DNA of 64,000 nt, from the NCBI RefSeq assembly GCF_029962835.1, contig NC_080573.1, positions 31,923,001-31,987,000 on the forward strand, given 5' to 3'. Of this stretch, positions 35,401 to 47,894 are shown piece after piece. The DNA is from Magnolia sinica. Lineage: Eukaryota > Streptophyta > Magnoliopsida > Magnoliales > Magnoliaceae. The position numbers and the translations under genes are program-made. Positions within the stretch are counted from its first letter, which is position 1. Every line of letters begins with the position of its first letter. The notes under the pieces were generated by a model. That model did no database searches, was not told the origin of the DNA, and was given only the letters and a program-made list of their open reading frames with translations.

Positions 35401-36318
35401 GATCACTATCCTGGGTTAGATCAGCGGGGTGCTTGACTGAACAATGCACTGATAAGCGAGGAATGGATAATGTCGAGATTACAAGCTACTATTGACCTAA
35501 TGTATGAGCGTAGGTAGATAATTTCTAAAACTATGATTTTCCTTCAAATTCGGTACGCCGACATAGTTCCCTACTGGTTATGATTAAGTCAGTTGGTGTA
35601 AAGTAGGGATAGACTGAACTACTCTTAAAAGCTAAAGGTTTCATGCTGATGAACGATGGAGATGATAAGTGTCTCAGAGGACTGGATAAGTAGTGTTGCA
35701 TTGGATTTTTATTTGATTGATTGATTGTCGAATTGATTTTGGGATTTTGTTCAGGGCTTGCTTCACATTCCTCTTTGATATTTACAGACTTCCTGGCGAC
35801 GTTGTGAGAGTAACCATTGCTTACGTGGTGATGTCATATATTGCCAGTTGTAAATAAAAGTTATCCTTATTCGATTGTGCCTTGTTTTTGTCAAATACGT
35901 CCTTATCATGATAGTTAATTATTGAACGTGCTTTAATGTTGACATAACCTTAATGGTTCCTAATTCTTATCCAAAGGTTATTTAAGTGTTACCATTCTTC
36001 GAAGACCTACTTATTAATGAGTTGTCCTTTGTATATTTAGCGCATGTCATACAGATTTCATGCTCGTTACATGGCTATATCTGCATCGTCAAATCTAGAT
36101 CATGTTCAAACATATTATGCTTGGTAAAATCTCATTGGAGACATAAATTTTTCTTTGGAGAGGAAGGCATTGTGACAACTCATCCAAATCTGGCCACATT
36201 AGGCTGGCCCCTTCTTTCTCCATGTGTGTGTATGCCAACTACAAGTGGGGACTTGTGCCAACTCATTGGAGTGTGGTGGACTTGGGCGATATGGCTAAGT
36301 TTATCCATGTTAGGCTGC

Positions 36319-36362
<44 letters not shown>

Positions 36363-36847
36363 TGTGCCCCATATCTTCTTATAAACAATGGTATAGAAAT
36401 TATTAGAACAACAATAAATAAAAAATATGAAATGTCACACCTATCTAAAAGATTGCAAACGCAACACCTCAGCCAATGATGAATCTGATTTCTTATTAGT
36501 GTAAGGTACAGACGCAGTCACTCTCTTTAAGATTGTCCGTGCTTCTCGATAAAATTAGTTGGTGTAGCAAGCTCCCAGCACACTATTCCCAAGATATATA
36601 TGCTCAACATATGGTCTCAACAATGTGCATAGGCTTCATGAAACCCAACATCAATACCATCACCACACCCTTCACATGTCCTAAGAGAAGAAGAGAAAAA
36701 AATGAGTTTTTTTCTCCATAAATTTCTTTATAAACCCTAAGAGCGCACACTCTTTTATAGATATAAGGAGAGAGGAAGCTCTAATCCGTCCATGACATGA
36801 ATACATGAAGTTGAGATTATTGTTGATGTCTCAAATCTTTCAGCAAT
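32431..36847. other. Intergenic stretch, no recognised gene
   Basis: No protein family, transposon end or RNA gene was recognised in 4.4 kb. The longest frames (110 codons at 33436; 132 codons at 35986, which ends in a (TC)n-encoded Ser-Leu run) show no domain pattern. Visible items are a T/A-rich block at 34780-35020 and a (TC)n microsatellite at 36323-36358. It may be old, diverged transposon or ordinary intergenic sequence. Confidence 0.5.
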
Positions 36848-37770
36848 TGTAACATGGATATTGATGTTCAGATTTCATCCATATTAATGAGTTAAACATG
36901 AGTGAGAATATACTAAAATAGCATATCATACTCCGGATATAATTAATTTAAGCAAGCGGAAGACTGGAACATATATATATTTGAATAGGTAAGTGTTTCA
37001 CAACCTCCAGAGTATGAGTATGTAACCGGGCTGAATATATACATGTATTGTTTCAAACTATACAAAATGTCAAATGTAAAGTGTTCAACTAATCCAGATG
37101 TCTCTGTAATCCTTGCGCATCGGCACGAGGTCTACATAGACCCGCCCGAGAGCTGAAAATAGAAGAACTCTTCCTCCTCGTCCATGAAATCCTGCTCTGC
37201 CACATAGGCTTCATCATCATCTGCATCTAAACCAGTGTCTGGTTGGTGTTTTAAAACATCGTCCCACAATGGGAGTTAATGATCAACTTAGTGGTACTAT
37301 AAGGCAAAGGTTAACATGTTATCAAGTCAATCAAGTAATAATGATAAAGCAGCATAGCAATCACTTCCTAACTACTCTTATTAATGCAGGAATGGAGTGC
37401 AAGTAATGATGCATGCCGTCACATCAAAGCTCCCTCAACAAGCGACACCGATACCAATATCGCATATGACAACACTGCCTCCTGTGCGACTTCCACGCCT
37501 TTAAAGCACGTCCTAACTAATGCAGTGCAATGCATGGTCATGTTAACCCAGTAATTAATTAAGTTTATTCATACAGTAGATTTGGAAAGTTAGGGTACCT
37601 CCCTTTATATCATTGACCTGAACCAAAGGATCTATCTAGATTCGTTACTCCTAGTCAAGCACATAAGATAGGCAAGTTGTAGGGTCATCACTCCCAATGA
37701 AAAGCAGTTGATAGGCAAATTTAAAAGTTTATACTCGCGGTCACTGCAGGGTAGCTAATCACCTCGGCGT

Positions 37771-37922
37771 AGGTCGATAGCTCGAACATGATGTTCCATA
37801 CCACCATGTCTGGCTCATGAGTCTGAGTTGCTCACTGGTCACTACGGGGAGGATCGTCACCCCAGCGTAGGCCGATAGCTCCACCACGGTGTCCCATACC
37901 ACCATGCCTGGCTCATGAGTCT
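37771..37922. repeat. 97-bp-spaced direct duplication inside the LTR
   Basis: A ~55-bp block ('taggtcgatagctcgaacat...', ending 'ggctcatgagtct') at 37771-37825 recurs at 37868-37922 with about 10 substitutions. Confidence 0.8.
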
Positions 37923-39156
37923 TAGTGGATCGTGGTACCATGGTTAGAGTGGGCCTTTACATTGGAAATGGGTACCTTAAATTCAGGCAATAGTATCCAT
38001 ATATGGTAAACACACAATAGGTCGATCGGTTTGTTAGGCAAGTTTGATTGGTATAGGCACATGTTGACTTAATCGACATGGAGCGCATAAGCACCCCTCA
38101 TGGCCTAATACTATCGATAATCATCGTGTGACCCGAATTCATCAAGTATACCTAATGCAAACATGATTAATTCGACTACCCAAACATGAACTATTACTGA
38201 TTGCCTGGGCTAGGTTGTAGCCCCAATCTTGTTTAGATGCAGCAATTAAATACATGTGATAATCAATCCAGCATTTAACAAACAATCCAAGTGAAATCCT
38301 CATTTGAGCATTTCATCAACCACCTTGATCATGTTACCAAATACTAGCATTTTATCCATAAATTGCATAGAAGCAAATGAGATTACATGAAGAAAATTAT
38401 ACATATGGATAAGGTAATTGAGAGTCCTATATTAATATTCTTAATAAATACAAACCATCAACAATTTCTCATTCAGACAATTTATCAAACACTTAGGCTA
38501 TACTTCACAAAATATATAGACTAGGTTAGTTACAACATATATTTTAGCAAACCCTTATATAGAGAGGTTAGCATGCATATAACAACGATGAATCCTAGAT
38601 TAGTAATCATGGCAAGCATATATCATGTCTATATGTTCACTCAAACATTTCAACAAACACATGGGATGCATCTTTCGTTCAACATAGTTTATGCATGTAT
38701 ATAATATCGAAAACGGCGTAGCTAAGACTATATGGCAACAATCAAGTTAGACATAAATCATTAGCTGACATTGAAAGCATTGACAACCATAACCTAAACG
38801 TTTATAGTTCGCACCTTTCGTCCGAATACTCGATTCGGACCCGGTCCAAACACTACGTTCCTGAAAACAGAATGTCGGGCACCTAATTAACGTAAACGGT
38901 TAGCTAGTTTGACGATTAATCAATTTGGATCTCTATACCAAGATTAATGTTAGGTTTTCTTACCCAATATCGTAGCCAAAACAGATCGGTTAGTGAAATG
39001 GAAAGGTGATTCAGTGCGTGGAGTAGTGGGAGAGAATCCCAGCAACGATCTCCCAAAATCTCTCTCCACACTTTCCTCTTTTCTCTTCTTTTTCACTCTT
39101 CTCTCTCCTAGGGTTTGGAGAAATTCGTATGGAATAGGAATAGGGTGGTTTAAGGG

Positions 39157-39166
39157 CTATATATAG
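39157..39166 (-). promoter_or_regulatory. TATA box of the chromovirus LTR
   Basis: ctatatatag on the minus strand lies about 45 bp before the 'aaaccctaggagagagaag' leader. It is positioned inside the LTR as expected for the pol II promoter of a minus-strand element. Confidence 0.6.
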
Positions 39167-39946
39167 GCCCAGAAGTGATGTAATTGGCCCTAGGGCCTTG
39201 GTATACTTAGTTTTTATCCAAAGGGCGACTGTTTCTGACAAACGGGGATCATAGGGAGGTCCTCTATTCACTTACATCATAGGGGAAATTCTCTGATAGT
39301 GGATCTATGCCAGGATGTGATTTCGGTGTGATCGGATAAGCCGATCGACCGTGGGGGACCTGTGTGAGATGAACAGTCATACTTGCTCGATCGGGGCCAC
39401 AATTATACGGATATGTGCAGGGAAATTTTCTTTTCCCATGAGTGAAGTTTGGTCGGAAACTGACGGTCTGAAATTCTCAATTTCGCGCGTAAGCAAAAGG
39501 CCCAATTTACTTAAGTTTCATTAAGTTTTCTAAAGATATTCGCGTTTCTCACTCACTTCGTTCAGGGCTCAAGTTATACGTTTCTGGACATTATTTGGGC
39601 TCGATTCCCGCAATGGTTGTCAAGCCCAGTAGGACAGACATAATCCTATAGTTTTGCAATCATCGGACTCTCGCCGTGCGGTCTAGGTCCAATACGGGGT
39701 TTCAATGTACTCCCGAGAGCGACAGGCTTATGGGATTTCTCCTAGGTCTTTAAGTGATGTTGAGTCAATGGTATTAATAGTTTTAGGTCTTACCATTTGT
39801 GGAAATGGTGGTTCAAGCTAAATCCACTAATTAATTAGTTTAGTATTTAATTAATTTTTGTCTTAATTACGACAGGATATGGTTCTTAAGTATTTCTGCC
39901 TAAGGTGGTACTCGGGTCTTTGTATGGATTTTTTCGAGACGTTACA

Positions 39947-39962
39947 ATCTACCCCTCTTAAA
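39947..39962 (-). promoter_or_regulatory. Polypurine tract
   Basis: Minus-strand tttaagaggggtagat immediately precedes the LTR start TGTAACG. It is the usual plus-strand DNA priming signal of Ty3/gypsy elements, here well preserved. Confidence 0.85.
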
Positions 39963-40207
39963 GAAAAAATTTCATCCCCGAAATTAGTACCTTTTCATAT
40001 TCTTCAAGGATCTGAGGGTTGTTCTTATGGACTTCAGCTTCCGTTTCCTAAGTAACCTCTTCCTTAGTGTGATATGTCCATAACACTTTCACCAGTAGGA
40101 TAACTTTACTGCATAGCACTTGTTCCTTCCTATTTAGAATACATGTTGGTTGCAACACATAGGTAGCATCTTCAATTAGCTGCACTTGCTCTTATTTGAT
40201 AATATGG
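39960..40207 (-). pseudogene. Chromodomain (integrase C-terminus) of the chromovirus
   Basis: The minus-strand frame reads 'IEDATYVLQPTCILNRKEQ', 'KVILLVKVLWTYHTKEEVT', a stop, then 'ETEAEVHKNNPQILEEY'. This matches the chromodomain pattern of Tekay-type chromoviruses (…ILDR…R.K.I..VKVLW..H..EEATWE.E..M...YP.L…); the conserved Trp of ATWE is the stop. The domain targets integration to heterochromatin histone marks. It is cut off from the rest of the integrase by CACTA 2. Confidence 0.8.
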
Positions 40208-40317
40208 GTACACTACCAAAAAAAGGGGCAAAGGATACAGACCACGTTAGTTTTCTGCTACGGTTTTAATCCGTAGCTAAAAAGTTGATACACCATTAAT
40301 AATTAATGGTGTTGGAA

Positions 40318-40599
40318 GGGGCTCAATGAGGCCTAAAAAAAACTATATGTTATATCTAAGCCATCTATATATTTGTAAATATTACATTAGAGGATGAAAA
40401 AAAAAATCAACTAGATTGAAGCCTCAAGTGGACCACATAGTAGGAAACATGGATATTAAATTACAGTTGCTTCTTATGGTGTCGTCCACTTGAGCCTTAA
40501 ATATACCTAAAATTTGGTGTCATAAACTAAAATAATTTATTAAAATTATTTATCGGAATGGTTAACTAAATACATCATGGTGGGCCCTACAGAGCCCCT
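40318..40599. mobile_element. MITE, same broad family as those at 9042 and 9523
   Basis: Bounded by ggggctc (40318) and gagcccc (about 40593-40599). The interior has 'aagtggaccacatagtaggaaac', 'tatggtgtcgtccacttgag' and 'tacatcatggtgggccc', all shared in type with the MITEs of CACTA 1. It lies 100 bp inside the left end of CACTA 2. Confidence 0.55.
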
Positions 40600-40673
40600 A
40601 TCCAGACCGTCTGCGTCCGTCCGGCCCAAATTTAGGCGCGCGCTCAAAACAGAGCCACGCCCAAGGAGGGTAT

Positions 40674-40715
<42 letters not shown>

Positions 40716-41127
40716 TCCCTAATTAGAGCATTCCCTAATCCTCTCTCTCCCTCTCGATCTCTGCTTCATCTCTCTCATTCTCCTCCCTCTCTCTCAATGC
40801 ATCAGTCGTGAAGAAACACAGGCTGTGAATGCCCTCTCTCTCTCTCTCTATCTCTCTATTGCAACATCTGTGAATCTCCTACCCGAAGAAACACACGCCG
40901 TGAAGCTCCTCTCCATAGGTTTGATATCTTCTTCTACTTCTATCTCTTTTCCTGTCTTTCAGATTTGATATACGCTAACTGTTTGATGAAATGGCATGAT
41001 ATCTATTTGTTGAAATGGCTGGATGAGATTAATAATATATTAATACACACTTATGTGGGATAGTGAACTCCCTTGAGTTCATGGTTGTATTAATATTGGA
41101 GCATAAATCACCGAACTCCTCGACGGA
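40600..41127 (+). other. TC-rich, 5'-UTR-like stretch
   Basis: Contains a (tc)n run (40678-40712) and several shorter ones, plus a repeated phrase 'gaagaaacacacgccgtgaa' / 'gaagaaacacaggctgtgaa'. It resembles the leader of a captured plant gene, but no coding start is convincing. Confidence 0.35.
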
Positions 41128-41260
41128 TTTTTTTTTTGAAAGGTATCTGGAAATTTTATTAAAGAAAGGGAATTACAGCGATAGTAGCTGATGATGAGAG
41201 GTCATTTGACTAAGAATCCTCCCAGCTACCCTAAAAAGCCTCTACCAGGCACCCACTTCA
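41128..41260 (-). mobile_element. LINE 3'-end fragment with poly(A)
   Basis: On the minus strand it reads '...gtaattccctttctttaataaaatttccag' and ends in a ten-base A run after 'tttc' (plus-strand t run at 41128-41138). This is the typical 3' UTR and tail of plant L1 LINEs. Target duplications and the 5' limit were not determined. Confidence 0.5.
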
Positions 41261-44006
41261 CAACTAATATGTATTGGAAAATACAAGTGTGAATTGTCTG
41301 TATGTTGTGAGTGCTGACCATCTTTTGTGTTTCATGGTTCATCAGTGATACATAAGAAAATATGTATTGCCCAATCAGAACAAAAATTTAGTGGCATTGG
41401 ATATTATTTTGAGCTATCCCTGCATTGGGTTGTGGGATGTCTTCATTCACTATCCGTTCGAAGGAGACAGGGAAGCCCGATGCCCCTTTTTTATCTTATT
41501 AACCAATGACTATGAATGGGTGATCCCAAAGAGCAGGTTTTTCTCTAGGCTCTCATGCATTTTAAAATTTTTTTTTTTTTATCAGAGTCCCTCATCAGTT
41601 TCCTAGTAAACTTTAGTTACCCCAATTCCTTATTTCCTCCCGAATTTCTATTTCAGCTTCCCTCCCCACTCTTTCATAGCAAATTGTAGGAACCCCCTAT
41701 TCGATGCTGCAATACTATAGAGGTGCCTAGAAGCCATGCACAAAATGATTCATAACCTCAATGAAGTTCTCCCAAAACCTAATCTTATCCAGCAGCCCCA
41801 CTGTATGACTGTGTCTTAAATAGCTTACATTGTGTGGTGTGGCCTTCACGCATCTTTGCTCATGAAAAGAGCTTAAGTTGCATGTAGCTTTACATGCTAT
41901 GTGGCATACAGGACATGATATGCATCCCATGCTACTTGGCCTAGGATACATATTACATGTTATTTTCACTAAAACTAAAACAGTAAAAATCAGTTTTCTT
42001 TTTTTGTTACATTTTGCGACTTTCCATTAAAAACAGTAAAATATTTTCAATGATTTTAATGAAATAATATGAGAAATAGTCTCACCTTAAAGGGGCAGCG
42101 ACACCCTATTTTCACCCAAAAAAAAAAAAAAAAAACCGGAGAAAGAAAAGAAAAGAAATAATATGAGAAATAGTGTCAATTCGGTTCCTTTGTTTTTTTT
42201 TTTTTTTTTTTTTTTTTTGTTTTAATCTTTATATTTAATAATATGAGAAATAGTGTTAAGCCAGTTCCTTTGCTATTTTTTTTTTTGTAAAAAAAATCTT
42301 TATATTTAATAATATAAGAAATAGTGTTAGGCTAGTTCCCACACCTTCTTCCTACAAGAATTTCCTATTGGCGGGGGCAGGGGCGGAAAGGAAAAAAGGA
42401 ATGGGCTTGCCCCTGTTGAACTGAAGCAAATCCCACCTCCCAACATTAGCTAATGTATGTGTTTGTTAGATATTTGCTCATCTACATGTGTCATGGACCG
42501 AAAATCTCATTAGGTGGGCCAACCACGTATGAGAAAGCAACAATTAAGGAGTGATAGTGATCCACATTCAATGTACATACATAATGGGGCCTACTTCATG
42601 ACCCAAACAGTATCAAGCTACTACATATACATGGTGGGGCCCACCTAATGTGGTAGATTTGGAAAGAATAGAATGTAGATGGCTAATCTTTCTACTAGCT
42701 GTAGTTAGGCCTTTTGTCACCAAAATCCCAACCATGGACTATGGGGGAATTCTTGTCTCAAGGTGGGATTTTCCAAAACACTAATATCTTCGGAGTCGAA
42801 TACGTTCATTGCATATCAGATACCTTCAATGAGAAGACTTAAGGAATTCCCATCTTCTACTTCGTATTCAATTCATAGGAAAAGATAACAAATCAATAGC
42901 CTGAAATTAGTAGCAATACTAAGTATCTAGATTATGGTGTTTGCCACTTCTTTTTGTTCAACTTATAAGTGATTTGACTTTTGTAAGTGCGGTGTATGAG
43001 ATTGAATCCAATCATCAAGTAGGCTATACCTTGGATGGGCCATACTCAAAATCAAATCAAAAACCTTGACAATCCTAACCATTCTATTGGAGGGCGCTTG
43101 TGTGCGTACCACTTGTACAAAAAGTGAATCACATAAGTTAAGTGATAGAAACTGACCAACAATCTAGCTTTTCTTGTTCCAACAACAGTTCATCAGTCCT
43201 TGTGCATCTAGCATAGAATTTTTTGCAAGCTAAACATGCTATCCTAACATTTATTGATATGATTTTGCTTGATTTTTGTAGCTCCCAACACAATATTACA
43301 TGGCAATGGTAAGACATCGTATAAACAAATTTTTTTTTTTTTTTTTTGACATTTGATTTGATCTCATAATAGAGGTTTGGTTGAATGCATCCCAACGTAT
43401 TACAATATGATATGCCAGTGCTTTAGCCTTTTGAATTGAATTTTATCAATAACACAATCCATTTATTAGATAAGGCTTCTTTTGGATGGTGGAGTCCCAA
43501 AAAAATCTCTCAGATTGAATGATTCAATCTTTTGATTATACAAAGGTGTTTTGGAAAGCATCCATTTTTCAAAGCAAAAGAGCCGAATTTCGAAGTGTTA
43601 AGATAATCCAACTAAAAGATTTTTATTGTTTTCTATCCATGATACAAAGCAAGACTCATTGTCTAGATGGTTAGGATCACTGGGAGACAACCCAGTTTCA
43701 AGGACTAAAGCCCCGACACACAAACATGCACAAAAGACATCCTAAAAGGGATAAAAGTGGACCAAATGCACTGCCAAACAATATTGCCTTCTATGGTAGC
43801 GTGTTCGCTGCATGAGTAGCAACACATTAGAATTGGCACAACAAGAACAGTTGGTTGTAGAGAATAGACATCTAGAATCCTACGTGTTTTCTTTGTTGTT
43901 TGCATGCACAGGCTCATGCACTTGCACATACACGTGCTATGCGTTTGTATTAATGCTTTCGTTGCACCCTTTTTCTTTTTTTCTTTTTTCCTTTCCTTTA
44001 TCAAGA
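41261..44006. other. CACTA 2 interior without a recognised gene
   Basis: Holds several poly-T/poly-A tracts (41569-41581, 42119-42136, 42188-42217, 43330-43348), a thrice-repeated phrase 'aataatatgagaaatagtgt' (42065-42320) and MITE-like 'catggtggggcccacc' sequence (42480-42660). Short frames such as 41367-41606 and 43812-43900 ('LELAQQEQLVVENRHLES') look coding-like but are not identified. Confidence 0.4.
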
Positions 44007-44078
44007 AACATCACAAAGGAAGTTGGACGTGTAAGCATGACTTTCACCATATCAATGTACAATGCTTCAAAGCTTCAG
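44007..44078 (+). pseudogene. AP-4 complex mu subunit exon fragment
   Basis: Twenty-four codons read NITKEVGRVSMTFTISMYNA then SKLQ, ending exactly at a consensus splice donor (cag|gtgagt, 44078/44079). Known: plant AP-4 mu (AP4M), the medium adaptin of a trans-Golgi vesicle coat, has NITKE.GPVSMTFTIPMYN.SKLQV near its C-terminus. Here Pro is replaced by Arg and Ser at two sites. Only one exon is visible, so it makes no adaptor. It is captured host DNA within CACTA 2. The other mu adaptins have a different sequence at this point. Confidence 0.7.
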
Positions 44079-44964
44079 GTGAGTTGGTCTTTTAACTATA
44101 AAGGAGAATTCTACATGCTTCTTTCTTCATTTTTTTCTTTCACCAGATAATCAATCAAGCTTAATTTTTGGTTCATGACACATCTACACTAGATACCATA
44201 AGTTGTGCCTATGCCACATGTGCAATATCTAAGTAATTTATAAGTTCCCGTGTTTCACCCATAACACTGCCAGAGTATCCAAGTTTTTCTCATCTTCCAT
44301 GTTCTTACTTTGGGTCTTTACTTTGTTATGCCATTGTTATAAAATCATTAGTTTCCTTTTCATAACTGTAGAATTTGTTGAAAGTAATGGAAAATTACTA
44401 AGTGATTTTTTATGAAATCAAGTCCCTCTCTTGTTGAGCATTGTTGTTAGTCATTGTTTTTTTTTTTTTTTTAACATTACTTTGTGTTTCTATTTACAAT
44501 ATGTAAAATTGCATCATAGAAAGGGGCATGGGTTATGATTCATCATGAAATGAAACTGGCCACTAATATGACCATTTTGTCAATCATAGACTTGTTTTGC
44601 ATGAATTAGGGAAAAAAGAAAGAAGAAGAACAAAAATGGATGGTGATGGTGCACTTTATTGCAACATTAGTAGAAGTTTGTCTTTGACAAAGGAGCTTTA
44701 AAACTTAAATCCTACAAATTCATTTATCATTTCCATTTTTCACCTAATTTCTTCTTTTTATATGCAGTTTGACAAACCTGACCAAGCCAAGTGATTGCTT
44801 TCTGTCAATGTTTGTAGATGAGTTTGCGAAATGAGCTTCTTGATGTCATTGTATAGTTTGACAAATTTGTCATCAATTAATCCATGTTATAATGTGTCAA
44901 TTGCATTGCTAGTATAGCTACACTTTCTATTTCTTGTTATGACTAATACATCAATTTGCAAGCA

Positions 44965-45060
44965 AAATATAATGCAATGGTTGAGGACACAACTTTCTTT
45001 GGGGTATTGCTTTCCGATCATCTCAAACCTGACTTCAATCCTCTTATCATCAAGAGCAAG
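44965..45060 (+). pseudogene. Exon-like fragment, unidentified
   Basis: Thirty-two open codons (KYNAMVEDTTFFGVLLSDHL, then KPDFNPLIIKSK) end at a perfect donor, caag|gtaagt (45060/45061). A 'ttgcaag' acceptor-like site precedes it. The composition and splice site look like a genuine plant exon, but I do not recognise the family. It lies between the AP-4 mu and ARF-GAP fragments, so it could belong to a third captured gene. Confidence 0.4.
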
Positions 45061-46462
45061 GTAAGTGGTTGTTCATTCATCAGTTAGCTAGAGACTGTTG
45101 GATGTGGAAATTCAATTCAGATTGCAATAATTAAGCAACCCCTAACTGAAACTAATCTAAAGTTAGATTAGTCCCATCTTGTTTTAAGTGAATTTGACTA
45201 ATTCCATTTCTAGTTGAATTTGAAGAAGAAGAAGAAGAAGAAGTGCCATTTAAATAGAGAGACAACTAGCATTTCTTGGTGGGAAAATACCGAAATAGTC
45301 AATAATTAATTTATTGTAGAATGAATGTAGCATATATCTAAACACAGGCCAAGTAGCAAATTAGTTAATATAATTTCCAAAGTAAATTGGTCCATGCACG
45401 GATTTACTAAAACATAAAATGCTGAATAGAGGTAAGAACTGGCGTGCTTAGCTATTTGGGCTCAGCCACATGGCTGAAATTGGGATTAACTTCTAAGCCT
45501 GTTGGCTTGCTCAAGCCTTAACAAAAAAAATGGGCTAGGTTGGGCAAATACTTTGCAACATTTGTTCAATTGATGCCCTGCCTGACTCTGACTCTAGCTC
45601 TATTTATAGCTGCTATTTGCTGGGTTTGAAACTAATTATCTGGCTGGTTGTTTGTGGCAGGCCAAAATTTCAGGTGGACACAAAACAAAGAAAAAGAAAA
45701 AAAGAAAAGCAAAACAAAATAACAACATTGCTCCCCTCTTCCCATGTCTCTTTTTAACAGTGTAGAGCACTTTGTTACTCAACTACTCTTAGTTAAAATG
45801 GAATCATTGATGCTTGGAAAGAATTGAAGCCCAGAAGAGGTGACTTTTGTCACAACACTAGTAATTGCTGATTGTCAATAGGTTTTCCTAGTGAACCATA
45901 CAATTTTTTTTGGATGATTTCCATGGGTTCCTAAGGACCCATTTTATAGCACAAACAATCCATAACCACCACTGTTTTTCCCATTATGATGATTAGAGAA
46001 AGTTTAGTCACCTCCCAATCAACTGACAACCATTGCCTTCACATCTTTGTAACTTAAGACCATTACCATTACAACCTTCCATGCCCATTATACCAAAGGG
46101 TACTACTTTGGGGAACTTGTCCAAGGTGCTACTTTTTGGGTTGATGTGGTAAGAAGGAACAACAATGAGCTAGATATCAGATTTTATTTTCTAGCTCTCT
46201 CAATAGATTCAATCATCTCTTCATCTTTACCTTTTCAGTTTTATATGCTTCTGATTTCGATTGTTGTTCTAGGACTATCTATACCATGAGATTAAAGAAG
46301 TTTGTGGGCTACAAAAGATCACAGAGGAACATCTGTCACAATTACATTGGATTGCAATAGAGATTCTTTTCTTCTTCTTCTTTTTTATTTTTTTATTTTT
46401 CATCTCTCTATTATAATTTGGGATTGATATTTTTTCCCCTTCATTTGGTGCATCATTTGCAG

Positions 46463-46521
46463 ATATTGGAAGGACTTCTTAAATTGCCAGAGAACAGGGA
46501 ATGTGCTGACTACAAAAGCAA
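46463..46521 (+). pseudogene. ARF-GAP (AGD5/NEV-like) zinc-finger exon fragment
   Basis: After a T-rich tract and acceptor ttgcag (46457-46462) the frame reads ILEGLLKLPENRECADYKSK, then a gtaggc donor-like site and a stop. Known: ArfGAP domains of plant AGD5-type proteins start (K)ILEGLLKLPENRECADCK and continue with a CX2CX16CX2C finger that stimulates GTP hydrolysis by ARF GTPases. The second zinc-binding Cys is Tyr here, and the following exons with the rest of the finger are missing. Non-functional captured exon. Confidence 0.82.
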
Positions 46522-46523
46522 GT

Positions 46524-47457
46524 AGGCATCTTGGTTGAATTGTGATAATGAATGATCTTTTAAGAAGCTACTAGTAACTCTTTTTGCATATACAATGTTT
46601 ACATCATCAACCCTTTTTGCAATTTTTTTTTTTTTTTGGTTGTTTGTGCCACAACATTAGTTGGGAATGCATGCTCATGATTGTATCCTCTACAGCTTGC
46701 AAGGCACTTGATATAGGAGATGTAGAGCTATTATTATAGCTTGCAAATGTTTCATGCGAATTAATCCTTGTGTTTAGTTCCTGCCCAAACTCCACCTGTT
46801 AGTTACATGCATGAAACAGGATTTGTAAAGCTGCCTCCAAATATCTGGGACAAGGTTACGATGATTCCGATAATGATATGGTTCCCACTTGTGCTCAGTT
46901 ACCATTCTACAATGCCATTGAAAATGAAATATGAAACATTTTTTAATCATGGTTTTTGGCAATTTTCATGCTATGAAGATTCTTTTAGATTAAGTATATT
47001 GAGAATCTACTAGAAGCATGGTTAGATTCTCATCCAAGATGAGCTGCCATTATAGATGTCTCATATTTCATTCTTAAAAAAGTTGTCTCCTATTTTAGGT
47101 CCTACTGTGTGCATATGGATGGCTCGCCTGAGATGGTACTACTGCATCTATAATAATAATTATTATTTTTTTAATGTAATGGATGATGGCTTGTGTATTG
47201 TTACTCTCAGCCAATACTTAAGAAGTTTTGTTTCACGAGCTGCACAGTATGTGCTTTGTGACCAAGATTTTTAATCACAATTTGATCTTCAAGAAGTGCT
47301 AAACCTGTGTTGATATATGTTTCGGGATACATTCGTTGTGAAAAGCTAGTTCAAGATAACCTATCCAAAATGGCATGACCTGGACAATTTGTCCAGAACA
47401 GAACTTTGCTTGCAGCCCCTAGGTATTGAAACCCGCAAATAGTCTTTTAGCTATTGA
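46524..47457. other. CACTA 2 interior, no recognised gene
   Basis: An open frame at 46768-47013 contains 'PPVSYMHETGFVKLPPNIWD', which looks coding-like but is not identified. The rest is A/T-rich. The final tga (47455-47457) is the left target copy of CACTA 3. Confidence 0.35.
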
Positions 47458-47481
47458 CACTACACCAAAATCGTCATTTAG

Positions 47482-47640
47482 GAACGGTTTTAAACCGTTC
47501 CTAAATGCTTCAGGAACAGTCATCACAAAAATATAGGAACGATTCAAAATCGTTTTGGGTACCGTTTCACTTTTTAGAAACGGAATTTTAGGAACGGTTT
47601 TAAACCGTTCTGGTGCCAACAGTCACATTTTAGGCACATT
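47482..47640. repeat. Left subterminal inverted repeats of CACTA 3
   Basis: Palindromic blocks 'aggaacggttttaaaccgtt' occur at about 47481 and 47590, and 'ggaacgattcaaaatcgttt' at about 47536. Counterparts at the right end (53900-53950: 'gaaacggcttaaagccgttt') have the same architecture. They are presumed transposase-binding sites. Confidence 0.8.
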
Positions 47641-47894
47641 TTTAAAAATGGTTTTGAATGCTTATTAATGTTGCCAACGGTCAGATTTTAGGACGGAATT
47701 TTAGGAACATTCTACTTATATTATATGCCAGATAATTACACAACTACAAGAAAAAGACAATAGAATGATTCACACATAATAATCTTTTCCTTCGTTTCTA
47801 GTACACATTTCAATTTCAATTCCAATTTCCAATTTCCAATTTCAATATAACATTACATTTCCAGGCTTCTATAATCCAACAATTCCTTTCCCTT

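Larger units (their letters stand above)
36848..39946 (-). mobile_element. 3' LTR of the chromovirus
   Basis: On the minus strand it begins TGTAACGTCTCGAAAA directly after the polypurine tract and is taken to end ...CCATGTTACA at 36848, about 3.1 kb. A TATA box (ctatatatag, 39157-39166) followed by 'aaaccctaggagagagaag' on the minus strand fits an LTR promoter and leader. The left limit rests only on the matching TGTAAC/GTTACA terminus, because no 5' LTR is available for comparison. Inside is a duplicated segment at 37771-37922. Confidence 0.7.

Noticed and set aside
35986..36384. 132-codon frame
   Set aside because: No recognisable domain and its end is encoded by a (TC)n microsatellite; insufficient for a gene call.
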